Shown here: in pieces, positions 17,988-27,293 of the stretch | Numbering within the stretch: position 1 is the first letter of the stretch | Layout of the letters: each line of letters opens with the position of its first letter | Source: Stenotrophomonas sp. SAM-B | Lineage (GTDB): Bacteria; Pseudomonadota; Gammaproteobacteria; Xanthomonadales; Xanthomonadaceae | Assembly (NCBI RefSeq): GCF_013387485.1 | Contig: NZ_JABBXB010000005.1 | Location: 62,001-126,000 of the forward strand | Direction: 5' to 3' | Length of the DNA: 64,000 nt | Translations under genes and position numbers: made by a program | Notes under the pieces: generated by a model | Databases searched by the model: none | What the model saw: only the letters and a program-made list of their open reading frames with translations | Told to the model about the DNA's origin: nothing

Positions 17988-20900
17988 ATGTCCACTTCCC
18001 GTTTCGTACATCTCCACGTCCACACCGAATTTTCGCTGGCGGATTCGACCATCCGTGTCCCGGCGAAGCCGGATCAGGCTGACCCGAAGAAAGCCAAGCA
18101 GGCCAACCTGCTCAGCCGCGCGGTCGAACTGAAACTGCCTGCCCTGGCCGTGACGGACCTCAACAACCTGTTCGCGCTGGTCAAGTTCTACAAAGCCGCC
18201 GAGACCGTGGGCATCAAGCCCATCGCGGGCGCCGACATCATGATCGCCGAGGAAGGCATGACGCCCTGGCGCATGACCCTGCTCTGCCGCGACCGCGAAG
18301 GCTACCTCAGCCTCTCCAGGCTGCTGACCCGCGCCTGGATGGAAGGCCACCGCCCCGAAGGCGGCGTCGCCGTGCACCCGGACTGGCTCAAAGCCGGTTG
18401 CCACAACCTGTTCGCACTGGCCGGGCGTGACAGTCTCGCCGGCCGCCTCGCCGGTGACGGCCGCCACGACCTGGCCGAGCAACAGCTCGCCGACTGGCAG
18501 CGCGTGTTCGGCGATGGCCTGCACCTGGAGCTGACCCGTACCGGCCGTGACGGCGAAGAAGCCTTCAACCAGTTCGCCCTGCAGGCCGCCGGCCAGCGCG
18601 GCCTGCCGGTGATCGCCAGCAACGACGTGCGCTTCCTGCAGCCGGAAGACTTCAACGCGCACGAAGCGCGCGTCTGCATTTCCTCCGGCCGCGTGCTGGA
18701 CGATCCCAAGCGCCCGCGCGACTACAGCGACCAGCAGTACCTCAAGTCCGCCGAGGACATGTGCGCGCTGTTCGCCGATATCCCCGACGCGATCGACAAC
18801 ACGCTCGCGCTGGCCGAACGCTGCAACATCGAAATGCGCCTGGGCACCTACTTCCTGCCCAACTATCCGGTGCCCGAGGACGAAACCCTCGACAGCTGGA
18901 TCTGCAGCGAATCGCGCAAGGGCCTGGAAGCACGCCTCGAAAAGAATCCGCTGGCACCGGGCAAGACCCGCGCCGATTATTTCGAGCGCCTCGAATTCGA
19001 ACTGGCCACCATCATCAAGATGGGGTTCCCCGGCTACTTCCTGATCGTGGCCGACTTCATCCAGTGGGGGAAGAACCAGGGCATTCCGATTGGTCCCGGC
19101 CGTGGTTCCGGTGCCGGCTCGCTGGTGGCTTGGGCGCTGCAGATCACCGATCTGGATCCGATCCCGTACAACCTGCTGTTCGAGCGGTTCCTCAACCCCG
19201 AACGCGTGTCGATGCCCGACTTCGACATCGACTTCTGCATGGACCGCCGCGACGAAGTCATCGACTACGTCGCGCGTAAATACGGACGCGACCGCGTCAG
19301 CCAGATCATCACCTACGGCACCATGGCGGCCAAGGCGGTGGTGCGCGATTCCGGCCGCGTGCTGGGCTTCCCGTACGGCCTGGTCGACGGCGTTTCCAAG
19401 CTTATCCCCAACATCCTGGGCATTTCGCTCAAGGATGCGATGGGCGAAGGCAAGGATTCGGAGATGGCCTCGCCGGAGCTGATCCAGCGCTACCAGAACG
19501 AAGACGACGTCCGCGACCTGATCGACCTGGCACGCCAGCTCGAAGACCTCACCCGCAACGCCGGCAAGCACGCCGGTGGCGTGGTGATCGCACCGGAACC
19601 GCTGGCCGAATTCTGCCCGCTGTTCGCCGAACACGACGAAGGCGGCCGCGGCCGCAACCCGGTCACCCAGTTCGACAAGAACGACGTCGAAGAAATCGGC
19701 TTGGTGAAGTTCGACTTCCTCGGCCTGCGCACGCTGACCATCATCGACTGGGCGGTCAAGGCGATCAACAAGCGCCATGAGCGCGCCGGCATCCCGCCGG
19801 TGGACATCACCGCGCTGCCGCTGGATGACGTGCCCACCTACAAGGACATCTTCGCCAACGGCAACACCGGTGCGGTGTTCCAGTTCGAATCCTCGGGCAT
19901 GCGCCGCCTGCTGAAAGACGCGCGTCCCGACCGCTTCGAAGACCTCATCGCGCTGGTGTCGCTGTACCGCCCCGGCCCGATGGACCTGATTCCCTCCTTC
20001 AACGCGCGTAAGCATGGTCAGGAAGAAATCATCTACCCCGATCCGCGCACCGAAGCGATCCTGAAAGACACCTACGGCATCATGGTGTACCAGGAGCAGG
20101 TGATGCAGATGGCGCAGATCGTCGGCGGCTACTCGCTGGGCGGCGCCGATCTGCTGCGTCGTGCGATGGGCAAGAAGGTGCCGGCCGAAATGGCCAAGCA
20201 CCGCGAGATCTTCCGCGAAGGCGCGGCCAAGGACGGCGTCGTCGAAGCCAAGGCCGACGCGATCTTCGACCTGATGGAGAAGTTCGCCGGCTACGGCTTC
20301 AACAAGTCGCACGCTGCCGCCTACGCGCTGGTCAGCTACCAGACCGCGTGGCTCAAGCGTCATTACCCGGCCGAGTTCATGGCCGCGACGCTGTCCTCGG
20401 ACATGGACAACACCGACAAGGTGGTCGGCTTCCTCGCCGAAGTGCGCAACCTCGGCCTGACCGTGCTGCCGCCGCGCGTGAATGAATCGGCGTACATGTT
20501 CGAAGCCTCCAGCGCCGACACCATCGTGTACGGCCTGGGCGCGATCAAGGGCGTCGGCCAGGGCGCCTGCGAAGCGATCGTGGAAGAACGCCAGCGTGGC
20601 GGACGTTATGCGTCGCTGCTGGATTTCTGCATGCGCGCCGAATCCGGCAAGCTCAACCGCCGCACGCTGGAAGCGATGATCAACTGTGGCGCGATGGACG
20701 GCCTCGGCAAGAACCGCGCCTCGCTGATGCTGCAGCTGCCCGAGGTCCTCAAGGCCACGGACCAGATGGCGCGCGAAAAGGCCTCCGGCCAGAACTCGCT
20801 GTTCGGCGCGCCCGATCCGGTCAGCACGGCGATGCAGCTGGAGCTGCCCGAAACCAAGGAGTGGGCGCTGGGCCAGCTGCTGGAAGGCGAGCGCGAAACG

Positions 20901-21569
20901 CTGGGCTTCTACCTCAGCGGCCATCCGTTCGATCCCTACGCCGACGACGTCAAGGAACTGGTCGGTACCGACCTGGGCAAGCTGGAGAAGTTGATCCCGC
21001 CGGCGCGTCCGAGCAAGGACGGTGAGAAGCGCGCCTGGCGCCAGGAAACCCCGGTGATCCTCGCCGGCCTGGTGGTGGGCGTGCGCCGCAAGGGCGAAAG
21101 CCAGATCTTCATGCAGCTCGAAGACGGCAAAGGCCGCGTGGAATGCAGCGCCTTCACCGATGGCCTGGCCGAGTTCGGCCACCTGATGACCAAGGACCGC
21201 ATCCTGGTGGTCAAGGGCGGCCTGCGCGAGGACGAGTTCAACGGCGGCTACGCGCTGCGCATCCGCCAGGTCTGGGATTACGAAGACATCTGCGCGAACT
21301 ACGCCACGCGCCTGTCGTTGCGGGTAGACCTGCGCCAGGACGGCGCGGTGTGGAACCGCATCAACGCCCTGCTCGACCGGCATCGCCCGGGCCGCACGCC
21401 GTTGCGCCTGGACCTGCTGCTCGGTTCGGAGCAGGGCCCGGTGGCCGGCATGCTCGACGTTGCCGGCGAGATCGCCGTGCGCGTGGACAGCCAACTGGTC
21501 GACGCCCTGCGCGCCGATCCCGCGGTACGCACGGTGAAGGTGCGCTACAGCCCGCCGTGGGCGAACTGA
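17988..21569 (+). CDS. dnaE: DNA polymerase III alpha subunit
   Basis: Replicative polymerase catalytic subunit, 1193 aa. N-terminal PHP domain opens FVHLHVHTEFSLADS; GRGSGAGSLVAW precedes the catalytic MPDFDIDFCMDRR (Asp near residues 411 and 413). Then come the fingers and beta-binding regions (FQFESSGMRRLLK, SLYRPGPMDLIP, GYGFNKSHAAAYA), a helix-hairpin-helix region and a C-terminal OB fold (VILAGLVVGVRRKGESQIFMQLEDGKG). The ATG at 17988 begins four residues before the conserved PHP start; a longer in-frame start at 17943 is less likely. It stands at the classical position between rnhB and accA. Confidence 0.98.
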   Translation: MSTSRFVHLHVHTEFSLADSTIRVPAKPDQADPKKAKQANLLSRAVELKLPALAVTDLNNLFALVKFYKAAETVGIKPIAGADIMIAEEGMTPWRMTLLCRDREGYLSLSRLLTRAWMEGHRPEGGVAVHPDWLKAGCHNLFALAGRDSLAGRLAGDGRHDLAEQQLADWQRVFGDGLHLELTRTGRDGEEAFNQFALQAAGQRGLPVIASNDVRFLQPEDFNAHEARVCISSGRVLDDPKRPRDYSDQQYLKSAEDMCALFADIPDAIDNTLALAERCNIEMRLGTYFLPNYPVPEDETLDSWICSESRKGLEARLEKNPLAPGKTRADYFERLEFELATIIKMGFPGYFLIVADFIQWGKNQGIPIGPGRGSGAGSLVAWALQITDLDPIPYNLLFERFLNPERVSMPDFDIDFCMDRRDEVIDYVARKYGRDRVSQIITYGTMAAKAVVRDSGRVLGFPYGLVDGVSKLIPNILGISLKDAMGEGKDSEMASPELIQRYQNEDDVRDLIDLARQLEDLTRNAGKHAGGVVIAPEPLAEFCPLFAEHDEGGRGRNPVTQFDKNDVEEIGLVKFDFLGLRTLTIIDWAVKAINKRHERAGIPPVDITALPLDDVPTYKDIFANGNTGAVFQFESSGMRRLLKDARPDRFEDLIALVSLYRPGPMDLIPSFNARKHGQEEIIYPDPRTEAILKDTYGIMVYQEQVMQMAQIVGGYSLGGADLLRRAMGKKVPAEMAKHREIFREGAAKDGVVEAKADAIFDLMEKFAGYGFNKSHAAAYALVSYQTAWLKRHYPAEFMAATLSSDMDNTDKVVGFLAEVRNLGLTVLPPRVNESAYMFEASSADTIVYGLGAIKGVGQGACEAIVEERQRGGRYASLLDFCMRAESGKLNRRTLEAMINCGAMDGLGKNRASLMLQLPEVLKATDQMAREKASGQNSLFGAPDPVSTAMQLELPETKEWALGQLLEGERETLGFYLSGHPFDPYADDVKELVGTDLGKLEKLIPPARPSKDGEKRAWRQETPVILAGLVVGVRRKGESQIFMQLEDGKGRVECSAFTDGLAEFGHLMTKDRILVVKGGLREDEFNGGYALRIRQVWDYEDICANYATRLSLRVDLRQDGAVWNRINALLDRHRPGRTPLRLDLLLGSEQGPVAGMLDVAGEIAVRVDSQLVDALRADPAVRTVKVRYSPPWAN

Positions 21570-21601
21570 TCTTTTTTCTGTTGCAACACAGGTGTTTTGT
21601 T

Positions 21602-22474
21602 TTGATCAAACGTTTTGCCGTGCTGCTGAGTGCAGCCGTCGCCATCACCGGCTGCTCCGGCCCCGCCCAGACCTTCGAGATCGACAACCCGGGCGCCACG
21701 CCACTGACCCTGCGCATCGATGGCAATGAACTGCCGATCGCCGCGCACGCCTCGCGGCCGGTCAAGCTCAAGCCGGGTGAACATCATCTGCAGACCGAAC
21801 AGCTGGGCGACGTGCGTTTCATCGTCTACGCCAGCGGCAAGGGCGGGTTGATCAACCCGACCCTGGCCGAGTACGTGATCGCCAACGAGATCTATGTCAC
21901 CGGCGAGGACAAGCTGCAGCACTTCGGCAGCCTGAAGAACCAGATCGCGCTGGGCGGCGTGACCTTCGAAGGGCCGTACCAGGCCACCCATGACCTGTTC
22001 ATCGACCAGGCCTGGAGCTTCGGCGTCCGCGAGCCGTTCCCCGAGGTCCAGACCGTGTCCCACGTGGACGCCAGCGGCGGCCGGATCAACGCGAAGATCT
22101 TCACCGCCCCGGATTTCATCGCTTACGTCGAAGCAGGCATGGGCCAGCCGGGCGCTTATGCGCGCCAGCAGCCCAAGGGCTACATGGCCCCCGTCTACAC
22201 ACTGGACGCCGCGCCGACCGCCCTGCCCGCACTGGATCCGGCCTTCGAAGCCCATGCCGGCCCGCTGCGCGAGCTGTACAGCCGCTACCTGCAGGCCACC
22301 ACCGCCGATGCGCAGCTGCAGCTCCAGCAGGAGGCCTTCCAGGCCCAGATGGCGTTCACCGCCGCGACGGCCACGCTGGGCTCGGGCCTGTCCAAGGAGG
22401 CCAACGAGGGCTACAACACCTTCGTGCGGACCCGCAGCACGCTGATGGGCAGCGCGGCGCTGGTCGTCCCCTGA
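21602..22474 (+). CDS. lipoprotein of unknown function between dnaE and accA
   Basis: I do not recognise the family. The likely start is TTG 21602 (MIKRFAVLLSAAVAITGC), with AGGTG seven bases upstream. No ATG or GTG in this frame fits as well, and only a TTG start gives a proper lipoprotein signal peptide with the lipobox ITGC. Mature protein about 270 aa, without transmembrane segments. It begins with a beta-rich stretch (AQTFEIDNPGATPLTLRIDG, then AAHASRPVKLKPGEHHL), and ends in an Ala/Gln-rich helical region. Probably attached to a membrane on the periplasmic side. A hairpin with a T-run follows at 22492-22540. Confidence 0.75.
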   Translation: MIKRFAVLLSAAVAITGCSGPAQTFEIDNPGATPLTLRIDGNELPIAAHASRPVKLKPGEHHLQTEQLGDVRFIVYASGKGGLINPTLAEYVIANEIYVTGEDKLQHFGSLKNQIALGGVTFEGPYQATHDLFIDQAWSFGVREPFPEVQTVSHVDASGGRINAKIFTAPDFIAYVEAGMGQPGAYARQQPKGYMAPVYTLDAAPTALPALDPAFEAHAGPLRELYSRYLQATTADAQLQLQQEAFQAQMAFTAATATLGSGLSKEANEGYNTFVRTRSTLMGSAALVVP

Positions 22475-22491
22475 CCTGACTGGCGCCCTTG

Positions 22492-22540
22492 GCCCCGCTG
22501 CGCTACCGTCGGTTTCCAGACGACGGCGTACGGGGCTTTT
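22492..22540 (+). terminator. probable terminator after the lipoprotein gene
   Basis: Outer stem GCCCCG/CGGGGC followed by TTTT, with an inner stem ACCGTCG/CGACGGC. The structure is long and interrupted, so efficiency is uncertain. Confidence 0.5.
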
Positions 22541-22587
22541 CGGCGCATTCGGCTACACTTTCCCTCTTTTCTTCACGACGGTTTCCG

Positions 22588-23547
22588 ATGAATCCGAACT
22601 ACCTCGACTTCGAGCAACCCATCGCTGATCTGGAGGCGAAGATCCAGGAACTGCGCAGCGCCAGCGCCGGACCTGCGGTCAATGTCGAGGCCGAGGTCAA
22701 TGCCCTGCAGGACAAGCTGCGGGTGCGCACCGCGCAGATCTTCCGCAACCTGACCTCCTGGCAGGTGCTGCAGCTGGCCCGGCATCCGTCCCGCCCGTAC
22801 ACCGAGGACTACATCCGCATCATCTGCGATGAGTTCCAGGAACTGGCCGGCGACCGCGCCTTCGCCGACGACAAGGCGATCATCGGCGGCCTGGCCCGCA
22901 TCGGTGGCCGCTCGGTGATGCTGATCGGCCATCAGAAGGGCCGCGACACCAAGGAAAAGATCAGGCGCAACTTCGGCATGCCCAAGCCGGAGGGCTACCG
23001 CAAGGCGCTGCGCCTGATGAAGATGGCCGAACGCTTCGGCCTGCCGGTGCTGACCCTGATCGATACCGCCGGCGCCTGGCCGGGCATCGACGCCGAATCG
23101 CGCGGCCAGTCCGAAGCGATCGCGCGCAACCTGATGGAAATGGCCGAACTGAAGGTGCCGGTGGTCTGCACCGTGATCGGTGAAGGCGGCTCGGGTGGCG
23201 CGCTGGCGCTGGGCGTGGGCGACCGCACCGTGATGCTGGAATACAGCGTGTACTCGACCATCAGCCCGGAAGGCTGCGCCTCGATCCTGTGGAAGGACCC
23301 GGCCAAGGCCAAGGACGCCGCCGAACAGCTCGGCCTGACCGCCCCGCGCCTGAAGAGCCTGGGCCTGGTCGACAAGGTCCTGCGTGAGCCGACCGGTGGC
23401 GCCCACCGCAATCCCAACCAGATGGCCAAGCGCCTCAAGGCCGTGCTGCTCAACGAGCTGGACGTGCTGGAGAAGCTGCCGGTCGATGAGCTGCTGCAGA
23501 AGCGTTACGAGCGCCTGCGCAGCTACGGGACCTACGAAACCGCCTGA
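22588..23547 (+). CDS. accA: acetyl-CoA carboxylase carboxyltransferase subunit alpha
   Basis: With AccD it transfers the carboxyl group from biotin-AccB to acetyl-CoA, giving malonyl-CoA for fatty acid synthesis. N-terminal [19 protein letters not shown], then the crotonase-fold core: [57 protein letters not shown] (oxyanion hole) and [18 protein letters not shown]. 319 aa, equal to E. coli AccA. The dnaE-accA adjacency is conserved except for the lipoprotein between them. A possible -10 TACACT lies at 22554-22559. Confidence 0.97.
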   Translation: MNPNYLDFEQPIADLEAKIQELRSASAGPAVNVEAEVNALQDKLRVRTAQIFRNLTSWQVLQLARHPSRPYTEDYIRIICDEFQELAGDRAFADDKAIIGGLARIGGRSVMLIGHQKGRDTKEKIRRNFGMPKPEGYRKALRLMKMAERFGLPVLTLIDTAGAWPGIDAESRGQSEAIARNLMEMAELKVPVVCTVIGEGGSGGALALGVGDRTVMLEYSVYSTISPEGCASILWKDPAKAKDAAEQLGLTAPRLKSLGLVDKVLREPTGGAHRNPNQMAKRLKAVLLNELDVLEKLPVDELLQKRYERLRSYGTYETA

Positions 23548-23564
23548 TCGGGCTGCGGCGCAGA

Positions 23565-23602
23565 CGAAAAAGCCGGACGCGCAAGCGCCCGGCTTTTTTT
23601 TT
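23565..23602 (+). terminator. bidirectional terminator between accA and the HemJ-like gene
   Basis: AGCCGG and CCGGCT arms around GCGC/GCGC, flanked by an A-run on the left and nine or more Ts on the right, so it can stop both convergent transcripts. The T-run abuts the stop codon of the minus gene (23603). Confidence 0.85.
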
Positions 23603-24058
23603 TCAGAACGGCTTGGCGATCACCAGCCAGACCACGCCGATGAACAGCACCAGCGGCAGTTCGTTGAACCAGCGCAGCGCGCGCGAGGACGGCAGCACCC
23701 TGCCCTTGACCGCGCCTTTCAGCAGCCGCCCGGTCCACGAGTAATACACCAGCAGCAGCACCACCAGGCCGAGCTTGGCATGCAGCCAGCCGGCCGCGCC
23801 GGGGGCGACCATGGTCGGGAAATCCGGAATCACGCGGTAGCCCAGCCACAGCACCAGGCCCAGGATCAGCGCGAGTCCGAACATCATGTGGCCGAACCGG
23901 TACAGGCGCAGACCCATCAGCTGCAGCCGCTCGGTCACCGGCAGCTGGCCGGCGGTCTCGCTGAGGTTGACCAGGATCCGCGGCAGGTAGAACACCGCCG
24001 CCATCCACGCCACCACGAACAGCAGATGGAAGGTTTTGACCCAGTAGTAACTCTGCAT
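23603..24058 (-). CDS. HemJ/CopD-like integral membrane protein
   Basis: 151 aa, four predicted membrane segments. The N-terminus YYWVKTFHLLFVVAWMAAVFYLPRILVN matches the HemJ/CopD family pattern (conserved His followed by W.A..FYLPR), and a second conserved basic/aromatic block AAGWLHAKLGLVVLLLVYYSW follows. HemJ proteins oxidise protoporphyrinogen IX in heme synthesis in many gram-negative bacteria that lack HemG and HemY; CopD relatives are linked to copper. Length and motif favour the HemJ side, but I cannot separate them by eye. ATG 24058. Confidence 0.7.
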   Translation of the reverse strand: MQSYYWVKTFHLLFVVAWMAAVFYLPRILVNLSETAGQLPVTERLQLMGLRLYRFGHMMFGLALILGLVLWLGYRVIPDFPTMVAPGAAGWLHAKLGLVVLLLVYYSWTGRLLKGAVKGRVLPSSRALRWFNELPLVLFIGVVWLVIAKPF

Positions 24059-24108
24059 GCGCTTGCTCCCGCGGCTGGCGTAGGTTGGCCGCCATTCTCG
24101 CACGCCCG

Positions 24109-24131
24109 GTAGAGCCGCCCCATGGGTGGCT
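24109..24131 (+). repeat. SMAG-like REP element (subtype AGCC..GGCT)
   Basis: GTAG (24109-24112) then AGCCGCCC-CAT-GGGTGGCT, 8-bp stem with one G-T pair. Nearly identical to the element at 28743. Lies in the divergent gap upstream of the methyltransferase gene. Confidence 0.75.
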
Positions 24132-24219
24132 GACGCGACCGATCGCCACACCTCAACGACGCATACACGTGCGCCACGCCGTACGATAGACGCCGCTTTC
24201 ACCCACGTGCACATTCTCC

Positions 24220-24816
24220 ATGGACAAAACCTACGACGCCGCCTACTTCCAGCGCTGGTACCAGCCTGACCAGACCGGTGGCGCCGCGCGCCTCGCGCGC
24301 AAGGTGGCGCTCGCGGTGGCCAGTGCCGAGTACTACCTGGAACGGCCGATCCGCAGCGTGCTGGACATCGGCTGTGGCGAAGGCGCCTGGCGTGCCCCGC
24401 TGCTCAAACTTCGCCCCCGCGTGCAGTACCTCGGCTTCGACAGCAGCGATTACGCCGTGCTCCGCTACGGCCGCAGCCGCAACCTGCACCCGGCCAGGGT
24501 CGGCGATTTCGCGTGGCTGCGCCCGTGCGCGCCGGTCGATCTGCTGATCTGCTCGGACGTGATGCACTACGTGCCCAGCCGCGAGCTGCGCCCGGCGCTG
24601 GAGGGCTTCGCCGAACTGACTGCCGGCGTTGCCTTCCTGGAGGCGTTCACCGCCGAGGACGACTTCGACGGGGATCACGAGGGCTTCCAGGCGCGCCCAG
24701 CCCGCTGGTACCGCAGCCAGCTCAAGCGCGTCGGCTTCACCCCGCTGGGCTCGCACTGCTGGCTGTCACCGGCGCTGGCCGGCCATGCGGCCGCGCTGGA
24801 ACGCGGGGCACCGTGA
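24220..24816 (+). CDS. class I SAM-dependent methyltransferase
   Basis: 198 aa, cytoplasmic. Rossmann-fold motif I is VLDIGCGEGAW (residues about 47-57), followed by LGFDSSDYAVLRYGR (acidic residue binding the SAM ribose), DLLICSDVMHYV (motif IV-like) and FLEAFTAEDDFDGD. Substrate unknown. Small size and no extra domain suggest a small-molecule or lipid substrate. It is divergent from the HemJ-like gene and about 100 bp ahead of phaZ, with which it might be co-transcribed. Confidence 0.85.
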   Translation: MDKTYDAAYFQRWYQPDQTGGAARLARKVALAVASAEYYLERPIRSVLDIGCGEGAWRAPLLKLRPRVQYLGFDSSDYAVLRYGRSRNLHPARVGDFAWLRPCAPVDLLICSDVMHYVPSRELRPALEGFAELTAGVAFLEAFTAEDDFDGDHEGFQARPARWYRSQLKRVGFTPLGSHCWLSPALAGHAAALERGAP

Positions 24817-24912
24817 GTCTCCATAACAATTGAGACAGGACCCGCATTAACGCGCCCGCGCGACGGGTACGCTATGCTGCGCGGCAACATAAGACCATAC
24901 ATATTGGACGTC

Positions 24913-26229
24913 ATGCTATATCAGCTGCATGAGTTGACCCGCAACCTGCTCGCCCCGTGGGTGCACCAGGCCCAGGCCAACGCGAAGTTCTTCGCCAATC
25001 AAGGTCATTGGTGGTCGCAGATGCCCGGCGCGGATCGCCTGGCCGCTGTGAACGAGCTGTTCCACCGCATCGGCAAGGATTACGAGAAGCCCGAGTGGGG
25101 CATCAACGAAATCGACGTCGAGGGCGAGCGCGTGCCGATCGTCGTCCACGAAGAGATCAGCAAGCCGTTCTGCAAACTGCTGCGCTTCAAGCGCCACAGC
25201 AATGAAGCCGACCAGCTGCACACCATGCTCAACCAGCCGTTCGTGCTGGTGGTGGCGCCGTTGTCCGGTCACCACGCCACGCTGCTGCGCGATACCGTGC
25301 GCACCCTGCTGCGCGACCACCGCGTGTACGTCACCGACTGGGTCGATGCGCGCATGGTGCCGGGCAGCGAAGGCGAGTTCGGGCTGGATGACTACATCGC
25401 CTATGTGCAGGAATTCATACGCCACCTCGGTGCGGAGAAGCTGCATGTGGTGAGCGTCTGCCAGCCGACCGTGCCGGTGCTTGCCGCCGTCTCGCTGATG
25501 GCGAGCCGTGGCGAAACCACGCCGCGTTCGCTGGTGATGATGGGTGGCCCGATCGATGCGCGCTGCAGTCCGACCGCGGTCAACAACCTGGCCACGCAGA
25601 ACCCGATGTCGTGGTTCGAGAACAACGTGATCCACACCGTACCGGCCACCTTCCCGGGTGCCGGCCGCCGCGTGTATCCGGGCTTCCTGCAGCATGCGGG
25701 ATTCCTGTCGATGAACCCGAGCCGCCATTTCAGTTCGCACTGGGATTTCTATGCCGACCTGGTCAAGGGCGACATGGAAGATGCCGACGCGCACCGTCGT
25801 TTCTACGACGAATACAACGCCGTGCTCGACATGCCGGCCAAGTACTACCTCGACACCATCCGCGTGGTTTTCCAGGAGTTCCTGCTGCCGCGCGGTGAGT
25901 GGTACGTGCAGGGTGAACGCGTGGATCCCACCGCCATCACCGGCACTGCGCTGCTGAGCATCGAAGGCGAGCTGGACGACATCGCCGGGCTCGGCCAGAC
26001 CGAAGCCGCGCAGGCACTGTGCACCGGCATCCCGGCCGCGCATCGCGAGCATTTCATCGTCGAAGGCGCCGGCCACTACGGTATTTTCAGCGGCCGCCGC
26101 TGGCGCGAAACGGTCTACCCGAAGGTGCGCGATTTCTTCGCCGCCCATGCCCAGACCGTGGCCAGCAAGCCGAAGAAGGCCGCGAAGATCGCGAGCAACG
26201 TCACGCCGCTGCGCCGTAAAGCGGGCTGA
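24913..26229 (+). CDS. phaZ: intracellular poly(3-hydroxybutyrate) depolymerase
   Basis: Mobilises stored PHB granules in the cytoplasm. Starting at ATG 24913 (MLYQLHELTRNLLAPWV) the protein is 438 aa, and the residues expected for the Cys-type triad of Ralstonia eutropha PhaZ1 fall at the same numbers: Cys183 in the lipase-box-like SVCQP, Asp355 in GELDDIAG and His388 in GAGHYG. That supports both the function and this start over the upstream in-frame ATG at 24874. The C-terminus is Lys-rich (KPKKAAKIAS). No PHA synthase or phasin gene is nearby. Confidence 0.93.
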   Translation: MLYQLHELTRNLLAPWVHQAQANAKFFANQGHWWSQMPGADRLAAVNELFHRIGKDYEKPEWGINEIDVEGERVPIVVHEEISKPFCKLLRFKRHSNEADQLHTMLNQPFVLVVAPLSGHHATLLRDTVRTLLRDHRVYVTDWVDARMVPGSEGEFGLDDYIAYVQEFIRHLGAEKLHVVSVCQPTVPVLAAVSLMASRGETTPRSLVMMGGPIDARCSPTAVNNLATQNPMSWFENNVIHTVPATFPGAGRRVYPGFLQHAGFLSMNPSRHFSSHWDFYADLVKGDMEDADAHRRFYDEYNAVLDMPAKYYLDTIRVVFQEFLLPRGEWYVQGERVDPTAITGTALLSIEGELDDIAGLGQTEAAQALCTGIPAAHREHFIVEGAGHYGIFSGRRWRETVYPKVRDFFAAHAQTVASKPKKAAKIASNVTPLRRKAG

Positions 26230-26236
26230 GCGATCC

Positions 26237-26261
26237 GTACCGACCAACGGTCGGCACCTGC
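26237..26261 (-). repeat. SMAG-like REP element, minus orientation (GCAG head)
   Basis: On the minus strand: GCAG, then GTGCCGACC-GTT-GGTCGGTAC. Paired with the next element to form an inverted dimer between convergent phaZ and the sensor gene. Confidence 0.7.
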
Positions 26262-26268
26262 AGCGCCG

Positions 26269-26293
26269 GTAGGTGACGACCGTTGGTCGTCAC
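26269..26293 (+). repeat. SMAG-like REP element, plus orientation
   Basis: GTAG (26269-26272) then GTGACGACC-GTT-GGTCGTCAC, perfect 9-bp stem. The stem matches the element at 50553. Confidence 0.75.
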
Positions 26294-26315
26294 CCTCGCC
26301 ATCCTCGTGTCCCGT

Positions 26316-27293
26316 TTACAGCCGCACCAGCAGGTGCTTGGCCATCATCCCGTGCAGGCGGCCGATGCCGCGGGCCAGGTGCAGCGTCGCGAACAGCAGC
26401 AGGACGCCGACCACCGCCAGCAGCGGTGTGATCCAGACCGGCAGCATCTGGCTGCCGTCGATGTGCAGTCCTACGTAACTGCTGGAGAACAGCGCCGCCA
26501 CCGGCGCCCAGATCAAGCCCATCGAGGTCGACAACAGCGTGGTGGCGATCGTGAAGTAGACGATGCCCAGCGGCAGCATCAGCACGAAGTAGAGCAGGGT
26601 CAGCCAGGTCCGCCCGTCAGTGAACATGTCGCCGATGCGCTGCAGCCAGGTGCGGCTGCGGTCGGAGTACGTTGGTCGGCGCGGCATGCGCTCGCCCAGC
26701 AGTGCTTCCACCAGCCGCCCTTCCAGCAGTGACAGGCCGCGCACCGAGCCGAAGAACAGCACCGCCACCGGAATGCCGATGATCAGCACCATCAGGCCCA
26801 GCGACAGCGACAGGCCGGTGACCACCCAGGTGAAGAAGAACGTGCCGGTGGCGAGCGACAGCAGCATGTAGAACAGCGCGCCATAGGTGCGGGCCTCCAG
26901 CGCGACACCGAAGAAACGGGCCAGTGCCGAGCGCGGCCTGGGCGGGGCCGGCGGCGGCACCGATTCCGCGCCGGTGCTGACCGGCGCAGCGCGTCGCAGC
27001 GGCGCCGTCCCGGCACTGGGCGTGCGCAGCGCGCGGTTCACGGTGATCTCGGTCTCGCGGTAGATGTCGGCGACTTCTTCCGGCGCGCCATAGCTGCCGG
27101 CGACATCGGCGATCACCTCGGCCTCGCTGCGACCCGGCTGGGCGGCCAGCTCCGAACGCAGGTATTCCTCGGCGTCGTACAGGGCGTCCTGCACCATCGC
27201 CGGATCGGCGTCGTGAAGCGCCGCGCGCAGCTGGGCCAGATACGCGGGAATGGTGGTCGGCAAGGCCCGACCGGCCACGGACTCGATGTTCAT
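26316..27293 (-). CDS. HAAS-sensor domain membrane protein (partner of PadR)
   Basis: 325 aa. N-terminal residues 1-75 form a HAAS/DUF1700-like domain (PAYLAQLRAALHDADPAMVQDALYDAEEYLRSEL...VIADVAGSYGAPEEVADIYRE). A Pro-rich linker is followed by a sensor-type membrane domain with about four to five hydrophobic helices (YGALFYMLLSLATGTFFFTWVVTGLSLSLGL, MVLIIGIPVAVLFFGS). Such proteins are usually coupled to PadR regulators, and here the ATG overlaps the padR stop by 4 bp. A signal has not been established; sensing the state of the membrane or cell wall is inference. Confidence 0.8.
   Translation of the reverse strand: MNIESVAGRALPTTIPAYLAQLRAALHDADPAMVQDALYDAEEYLRSELAAQPGRSEAEVIADVAGSYGAPEEVADIYRETEITVNRALRTPSAGTAPLRRAAPVSTGAESVPPPAPPRPRSALARFFGVALEARTYGALFYMLLSLATGTFFFTWVVTGLSLSLGLMVLIIGIPVAVLFFGSVRGLSLLEGRLVEALLGERMPRRPTYSDRSRTWLQRIGDMFTDGRTWLTLLYFVLMLPLGIVYFTIATTLLSTSMGLIWAPVAALFSSSYVGLHIDGSQMLPVWITPLLAVVGVLLLFATLHLARGIGRLHGMMAKHLLVRL

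Noticed and set aside
17973..21494. Minus-strand open frame of about 1170 codons opposite dnaE
   Set aside because: Composition (His/Ala/Val/Gln-rich, no motifs) is that of the reverse frame of a GC-rich gene; dnaE is certain.
23384..24112. Plus-strand frame overlapping the accA end and the HemJ-like gene
   Set aside because: Runs through the terminator and has no start or domain; composition is that of a shadow.
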